A stretch of DNA of 64,000 nucleotides from Ophiobolus disseminans (taxonomy: Eukaryota; Ascomycota; Dothideomycetes; Pleosporales; Phaeosphaeriaceae), in assembly GCA_010093685.1 (NCBI GenBank), contig MU006228.1, positions 851,111 through 915,110 of the forward strand, given 5' to 3'. Both the position numbers and the translations under genes were made by a program. Shown here piece after piece: positions 58,129 to 64,000 of the stretch (positions are counted from its first letter, which is position 1; each line of letters begins with the position of its first letter). Under the pieces are notes generated by a model. That model did no database searches, was not told the origin of the DNA, and saw only the letters and a program-made list of their open reading frames with translations.

Positions 58129-59656
58129 GATTGTAGCGCCTTCAATATGCAGAGAAGGGTGCGATGGTTCTGTCGATGGAGTACACCACGAGAGTATATG
58201 GTCTTCCATATGCATACACATACTTTGTCGCCGCTGCTGTGTGGTCTTATCGGACATAGCGACGCTTCAAAGATGTACTGCATTAGGCCAAACGTCTATC
58301 GTCGTGCCGATGGCGCCCGAAAAGCCAAGCATTGCCACTGTCGTGTGGTGACGGCCACAGGCGCGTAAAGTCCGTAGCTAGTGGTAGAATTGCTGAACCT
58401 GGGGTACACATGCCATCTGTATTTGTAATATATGCCGTCCCAACCAAGTACGGCACTAGTCCAGTGGACTCCGCCTCGTGCAGCCCATCCAGTTTGGTGT
58501 AGAATAGATGTTGTGCCTTACTATCCAAACGAAGCAACGTATTGTAAGCGACGCATTCGGAGCGCACAGTATACTGCACCGCTGCAACGCGTTCAATCTT
58601 GACCTACGCGATGCTTGCCTTCACCGGACTGTCGCGCAAAGGCGGCGGCTAAGCCCAGATTAGTGTAGCGTCAAGTACCGAGAAAGCCGCGTATACACTG
58701 ACACCAGGTTTTGAGGATCCCAAAATGGCTTCAAATGCGGTCAGTTGAAGAAGGCGACGTGTGCGCAGGGAAGGACAAACTCGTGGTGCGTCGAGAAACC
58801 CGGAAATAGATACGAATGAGAAGCCTAATGTTTCTCCACGTCAAACAGCAGCCGGTGCCAGCGATACTGCTCAGCCGACCGAAGCAAGCTCGCAGCATCT
58901 GGCCAGGGCTACCAGATCAAGGCTCATCATCAAAGACGGCACGACTCTCGTCATAGCCATGCACGCCGCGGGACGAGTACATTAGTGTTTTATGTATAAT
59001 TGATGGTTGTGGAGAACGAGAATGGTAAATTGCGATCCTCAACACGTTGTTGAAGTAATAAATTGCGCTGCAGTTGAACGAAAATTACACAAGGCTCCCT
59101 TGACAGCTAGAGGGGTCTTGGTAGATTTGGGTAAGCATTCGGGGCTTGAACCACCGGGATGAATGAAATGCCGAACAAAAACAAAAATCAAGCAACAAGA
59201 TATGAGAAGTCTGACTATGGGAAAATGATGGGCGATGAAAAGCAACTGAAGCCTGATCAAAACCTGAGCGGTATCGTTATGACACATCATTACGTGAGAC
59301 TCGCCATCCGGTCCTGTGCCAGACGAACAGAGAGTGACTTGCATCAGCTGAAGTTGGAAACGAGATGAGATGAGATGGGATGGAGATGAGTAGAGAGGAG
59401 TTTCGCCGCCCCTTCCCCAGATCAGCCTCACCGCACTAACCCCATTCGTCGTCCCATGCAGGGTCTCTTGGCACCGCAACGTCACTTCCACATGCGCCTC
59501 ACAAAGCCACGAGAAGTGCAAACGCTCTCATAAACCACATACACTACTTCAGTCCACCCTTGAACCCTCTGCGCATCTACCAAAAGACACCGAACCCAAC
59601 CAGACCACCAGCGCAACCTCCAACTCCCCATACTCCCAGCGCACCAAGCTGCAACT
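58129..59656. other. intergenic, no gene supported
   Basis: About 1.5 kb. It includes the former promoter of the decayed gene and the promoter of the SNARE gene. Short frames show no domain. Confidence 0.4.
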
Positions 59657-60131
59657 ATGTCGCAATCCTACGAGCGCGAAGCGTACGCCCAGATATCTTG
59701 ATAATGAGTCATGGATAATGGGTACTAATGGAAGCGCAGACAGAATAACTCCCGCCTTGATGAACTCGCCTCCAAAGTCTCGGCTCTCCGCGGCGTAACA
59801 ATCGATATCTACGATAGCGCGCGCGATCAGCATGTCATTGATAGCACTGTACGTCCTCCTTCAACGGCCCACCACTCTCTTTTACACCCACCATCCACAA
59901 TCCCAACGCTATTATACCCACTCATACCTCCTTACGCTCGGCCTTCAACCAGCTAACATTAACATGCTGTAGAGCGAAACATTCTCCACCTTCAGCACGA
60001 CTCTAAAAGGCAGCGCAACGCGCCTCACGCGCATGGCTAGTTCAGGGAATAAAGTGGCGATATTCAAGCTAGCGGGAATGCTTTTCGGGGCGTGTTTGGT
60101 GCTGTATTGGGTTTGGCATCTTTTCTTCTAG
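59657..60131 (+). CDS. sft1: Bet1/Sft1-like Golgi SNARE (3 exons)
   Basis: Join 59657-59682, 59740-59848 and 59973-60131; 97 residues, about the length of yeast Sft1. Introns of 57 and 124 bp have GTACG donors; phases 2 and 0 fit. The SNARE helix runs NNSRLDELASKVSALRGVTI through ATRLTRMASSG with heptad hydrophobics, and the C terminus is a single membrane anchor (LAGMLFGACLVLYWVWHLFF) with almost no lumenal tail. Sft1/Bet1-type Qc-SNAREs drive fusion of ER-Golgi and intra-Golgi vesicles. The gene is split into exons too short to stand out as an open frame, yet every junction keeps the family pattern. Confidence 0.9.
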
Positions 60132-60470
60132 GCGTGGGTGAGCGGGCAGAAGATCCGCGTTAGGGTTACGGTCGATGTGTATGTCAGGAACGTCACGGGT
60201 GTATGATAAGATAGGAGCTGGAGAGTGGTAGGATGGGGATGTGTATGTTTGTTCGTTGCAAAGCGTTGGGGCATATTCTGGCGCATGGAGCAGGGGAATT
60301 GGTATATATCTTTTGGTTAGCGATACATCAAACTTAACATCACTTAGCCATCATCCAACACCAACACGTTCCCATTCATTCAATTCTTCTACGTATGTAT
60401 ACAAGCGTCTGCGCACCACCCCTCGCTATGCAATTTTCAAGTCGTCAGATACGCCGCTCGATTCCCAGAA
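60132..60470. other. convergent intergenic region
   Basis: Between the 3' ends of the SNARE gene (+) and the ArfGAP gene (-). Nothing further seen. Confidence 0.5.
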
Positions 60471-62228
60471 CTACTCCCATACATTCGAGAACAGATCATC
60501 GTTTCCACCGAACCCACCTGCCGGCTTGTTCGCATTAGCATTAGTATGCGAGGTCGACGTAGTGGTGTTGCTTGTCGTAGTAGGCGCGGCGCTGCTCCAA
60601 CCACCAAAGTCATCGTCCTGTGCTACGTGTGGCGCGCCCCATCCAGGACTTTTGGGCGCAACGTGTGACGAAGTCGTCGTGGTGGCGGCTGGTTGACTCG
60701 GCGCCGAAGAGCCCCACACGTCGTTGCTTCCCCAGGCATCCATGTTCGAGAACCCTCCGTAGTTTACTTGCGCCGGCGCGGCTTGTGCTTGTGGTGCTTG
60801 TGGTGCTTGCTTTGCTGCGGGTGCGGGTGATGAAAGATTAAAGGCAGAGTTGATCGGCGGAGATGCTACTGCGGCAGGAGCGGCTCTAGAAGTCGGTGCA
60901 GGTGCAGGCGCAGATGGCATGGACAGGTCGAGAAGGTCACCTAATCCGGAAGATGATGCTGCAGGCTTGGAAGGCGCTGGAGATGAGAACGAAGAAAAGT
61001 CACCGAGGCCGCTAGGAGGACTTGTTGTTCGGTTTTGTGCTTGTCCATAAGCTGGGGCCTTTGGCTTGGAGTCAAAGAAGTTGCCTCCACCTCCAAACAT
61101 GTTCGAAGACGATGTGGTAGGCGGTGATTTTGCGCTGGAGAAGCTATCCAGACCAGAAAACGGGGATGGCTTTGGCGGTGCTTGTGCAGGTTGGTTGAAT
61201 GACATGCTGCTAAAAGCATCGTTCATGCCGCCAAACCCTCCCTGCTGAGGAGATGCCTGCCCTTGTGGAGACGCCATTCCGCCAAAAGACTCCTGTCGCG
61301 CATGCTGCTGTGGTTGCGGTTGTGCCGCTGGCTTCGAGGCGTACAGTGATAAAATCGACTGCTTTAGGTCTGGTCGTGAGGGCGCAGCGGTGGCAGCAGG
61401 ACCTGTGCTGGACGGACGAGCGGGCTGGGATGTAGGCCCGCCACCCAAGAAGTCCAGCCCTAACAGTGAGTCGCCTGCCTTTGTCTGCTTTGGTGGAGCT
61501 GCCTCGGCTCGTGGCGGCGCTGCTCGGGCTGCTGATGGAGGTCCGGTACTCGGTCGTTGAGGGGCCGGCGCATGGTCTCCGAAGAGGTCAATGGCAGGCT
61601 GAGGCTTTGCTTGTGGCGGTGGAGGCTGGCTTGAGCTGCCTGCTAGACGTTGCGAGGCTGACCGTTCGATCTGGACCTTTTCCTGCACCTTCTTCAGGGG
61701 CTGTCTGCTGTTAGCGATATTCATGGACAGCACTTCATGACACCCACCATATCATCGTCATCCGCCTCCAATGTCGAAGGGTCAGGTATCGGTCCGTCCA
61801 TTGTCCAGCGCTTCGACTCATATTTTGTGCGTATGAAGTTCTCAATCTTGGCCTCCGAGGGGACGTGGCCGGGTGCCAGCTTGGCCTCCCAGTACTTGTT
61901 CGCCCGCGCATTTCCCCACTTCAATACACTCTGCAGTTGTTCGTCGGTCCATGTGTCGAGGTCGACTGACTTTACTTTGCTGATGTGTGTGCCCATGCCT
62001 CGGTGAATGCCGGAGCAGCGAATGCATATAAAGACGCCCAGGTTCCAGCTGGCCCATCGCGGGTCTGCCACGACGTCAGCACACACGGTCGCACGACCTC
62101 GATCAAGGCTCACGCTTATTCCTCTTGCAGTCGGAGCATGTCTTGTTGCCCTCGAGCTTCACGAGGTTCTTGAGCGTTGCACGATTCTGCTCGGCACGAT
62201 CAGCGGCAGGGTTGGGCCGCCGTGACAT
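60471..62228 (-). CDS. ArfGAP domain protein, SMAP/Age2-like (3 exons)
   Basis: Complement of join 60471-61700, 61748-62064 and 62114-62228; 553 residues. Introns of 47 and 49 bp (phases 0 and 1 in plus order) place the zinc finger across exons 1 and 2: CSDCKRNKHPRWASWNLGVF then ICIRC, i.e. C-x2-C-x16-C-x2-C, with the catalytic Arg in IHRGMGTHISKVKS. ArfGAPs switch off Arf GTPases during vesicle coat turnover. The long C-terminal tail is Pro/Ala/Gln/Ser-rich with repeated short aromatic motifs (for example FGGM, DLFG, FGGW), likely docking sites for clathrin or adaptor proteins. It is convergent with the SNARE gene. Confidence 0.93.
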
Positions 62229-62664
62229 GGTGGGGTACGGGTCGTGTGCGAGGGGTGCGTGTCTGATGTCGCCGGATACGAGAAAGAGTCGGCGGGTGAG
62301 AGGTCGAGTAGTAAGCGCACGTATAATGTGACTGTGGTGGTGAGGATGTAAGGCAGCAAAGTGACTTTATTCGTGCCCAAGTGTTCGCGTTCCCTCACCA
62401 TTGACGCACTGGGCTTGGCAGGCTAGAACCATGGCCATTGAATCGTCTGTACCGGCCCAACGTTTCGAGTCTACGACGACAAAAACAATGATACTTGCAA
62501 ACTATGGGCCTGCGATGATGGCCAGCATTATATTGAGCGTTGTACCGAGAAATGCATGTGATTTGATTGTCTCCATGCCGTGCTGCAAACGCCACCGCTG
62601 GGTATCAAATGCGAGTATGCTACATATAGTACACGAAGTCGGCCCTGGTGCTTGATAACAAAGA
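62229..62664. other. intergenic region
   Basis: ArfGAP promoter (minus strand) and the 3' flank of the next minus-strand gene. No gene seen. Confidence 0.5.
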
Positions 62665-63381
62665 TCAAGCAGGCCTGAACCTCCAGTCATCCCAATCCTC
62701 GTCCTCTGAATCGCTATCCTCCTCTTCGACCGCTGCAGCGCTCGGCGCAACGATGTCTGTGTTTCCAGCTTCTGCGTGTTTGGTCCGCAATGCCTCCCGC
62801 TGCTCTCTCAACCTCTTGACCCTCTCCTCCAGACCCTCCATTTCCTCAAATTCGTCCTGCAGCGCGTTTGCAGCGTCCTCCTTCTCGCCCTCCATTTCCT
62901 CGTCGCGCCTCAGTCGTTGTGCGCTCTGGTCTTCCCGCGCCTGTGCAGCAATTTCGGCAGCAGTCATCGGCTTTGCTTCTATCACGGCGCTCGAGTATGT
63001 AGCCGCGGGTGGTCGTGACTGAGCCATCTCACTCAGGAAGGCGTCCAGCTCTGCCTCGGCTGCCGCGTCCAGTGGCGGTGCCTGTGGGGTTGAGAGGTTT
63101 GGCGGAGCGTCTAATGTTGTGGCCGGTGGTTCATTTGATGTGCTAGGCGCATCTACAGCCTCTGCTTCCTGCTCGTTCGCAGCCCCAGCATCAAAGAAGC
63201 CTGCCGGAACGCCAGCGTCTTCCTCGGTACGCGTCCGTTTCCGCTCCTCGGCGCTCTCGTCTACCGCCTTGCGCTTTTTAGACGTGGGCGCTGTTGCGGG
63301 TGTGGCCGACTGCTTCTGGGGCTTTTGCGCCTGCTGCCGTGCTGCCCGCTGCTGACGAAGCATTGATCGGACGTCCGCCAT
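62665..63381 (-). CDS. acidic coiled-coil nuclear protein, ZNF830/CCDC16-like
   Basis: Single exon, 238 residues. It begins MADVRSMLRQQRAARQ, has a basic KKRKAVDE segment (likely nuclear signal), the short motif GVPAGFFD, a helix LDAFLSEM, then a long coiled coil (DEFEEMEGLEERVKRLREQREAL) and an acidic end closing EDEDWDDWRF. The N-terminal sentence, the PAGFFD motif and the acidic DW-containing end match ZNF830/CCDC16 relatives, which take part in pre-mRNA splicing. The C2H2 zinc finger of animal members is absent here. The family assignment is moderate. Confidence 0.75.
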   Translation of the reverse strand: MADVRSMLRQQRAARQQAQKPQKQSATPATAPTSKKRKAVDESAEERKRTRTEEDAGVPAGFFDAGAANEQEAEAVDAPSTSNEPPATTLDAPPNLSTPQAPPLDAAAEAELDAFLSEMAQSRPPAATYSSAVIEAKPMTAAEIAAQAREDQSAQRLRRDEEMEGEKEDAANALQDEFEEMEGLEERVKRLREQREALRTKHAEAGNTDIVAPSAAAVEEEDSDSEDEDWDDWRFRPA

Positions 63382-64000
63382 GGCTTGATTTGAGATGTTA
63401 GAGCCTTCGAGAAGTGTCTATTTAATATGTTCTGGGATTGAGGTGGTGTCGTGGATTTGAGGTCGGCGAATGCACGAGAACCGGTGGAGCCAAGGGTCCA
63501 GTAATGTCGAGGCGCAAGGTTCGGCCGCTTAGGTCAGGTCGGCCGTGCTATCGGCTAAGTCCAAGCTCCCACCTTCTCCTCACGTCAACACCACACGACA
63601 CACCGTGACTCCCACCTTCACGCGCCACCACGCCCTACCACCCCGCGACACTGCGCATCCCTTTGCGCTTCTTTATTGCACACTCTCTGCAGTCCATTGC
63701 CTTCACAGCGACTTACCACGACTCAAGGCGGCTGCTTGGGAAGGTGCCGCGCACCAGAGGCAGCTACGACCGCGCATCCGGCAGTCGTACGACGCATCGC
63801 GCCTGCTGCATCGGACGCTGAGGAAGGAGGCAGCATTTGCGCTGGGTTGCTAGTTAGAGACTGTCTCTCGGTCCGGCCGTTTGCCTGTGTCGCACCAGCA
63901 GTCCGCAAGCCGGTCGCAGTCGGTGGCTTTCCGTAGAGATTTTTGAACTTGTCGCGCATATAGAATAAGCTGCATTCGTGGTTGCGTCTACATATTTGAG
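63382..64000. other. intergenic to window edge
   Basis: It contains the promoter of the minus-strand coiled-coil gene. Frames from 63545 and 63676 overlap and show no domain; a gene entering from beyond the edge cannot be excluded. Confidence 0.4.

Overview
The window reads as nuclear DNA of a filamentous ascomycete, most likely a dothideomycete of the Pleosporales type. Genes carry short GT-AG introns of about 50-155 bp. The families are typical of Pezizomycotina: a Baeyer-Villiger monooxygenase, an old yellow enzyme, an ER Hsp70 ending in HDEL, a calpain, an ArfGAP, DUF1769 and SIMPL proteins, and large membrane proteins without a known family. Transposon genes are broken by TAG, TAA and TGA codons that fit C-to-T (RIP-like) decay. 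Genus and species cannot be told from the window alone.

Layout. At 1-30 kb lie ordinary genes separated by long intergenic stretches: Baeyer-Villiger monooxygenase (+), a RIP-damaged Tc1/mariner copy, a CorA-like membrane protein (-) divergent from a RelA/SpoT-ankyrin protein (+), a secreted Asp f 4-like protein (+), kar2/BiP (-), an old yellow enzyme (+), a DUF1769 protein with a Glu-Gln tract (+), a calpain with a glycine/tyrosine repeat tail (-), a 42-residue Cys-rich membrane peptide (+) and a SIMPL protein (-).

At 31-41.5 kb one minus-strand membrane-protein gene (ATG near 41445, end at 30923) is split by two DNA transposons. A 4.0-kb TA-flanked element (31180-35169) carries a DD34E transposase and an opposite-strand accessory ORF. 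A 3.5-kb hAT element (37641-41160) has an exact 8-bp target duplication. Removing either element restores the host reading frame exactly at the junction. Three LTR-like insertions, each with its own 5-bp target duplication, are nested in these elements. The host gene also has stop codons and a frameshift, so it is dead.

At 42-64 kb lie a basic repeat protein, a zinc-knuckle/RGG protein next to a long decayed CCCH/RGG gene, a GPI-type 5'-nucleotidase, a large membrane protein, a decayed secreted/transmembrane gene holding two small transposon relics, and a secretory/nuclear group (Sft1-like SNARE, ArfGAP, ZNF830/CCDC16-like protein). BiP, the SNARE and the ArfGAP are housekeeping secretory genes. 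No biosynthetic cluster, CRISPR array or convincing tRNA was seen. The best candidates for something undescribed are the two-ORF Tc1-like element, the short repeated LTR-like element, and the fungal RelA/SpoT-ankyrin protein.
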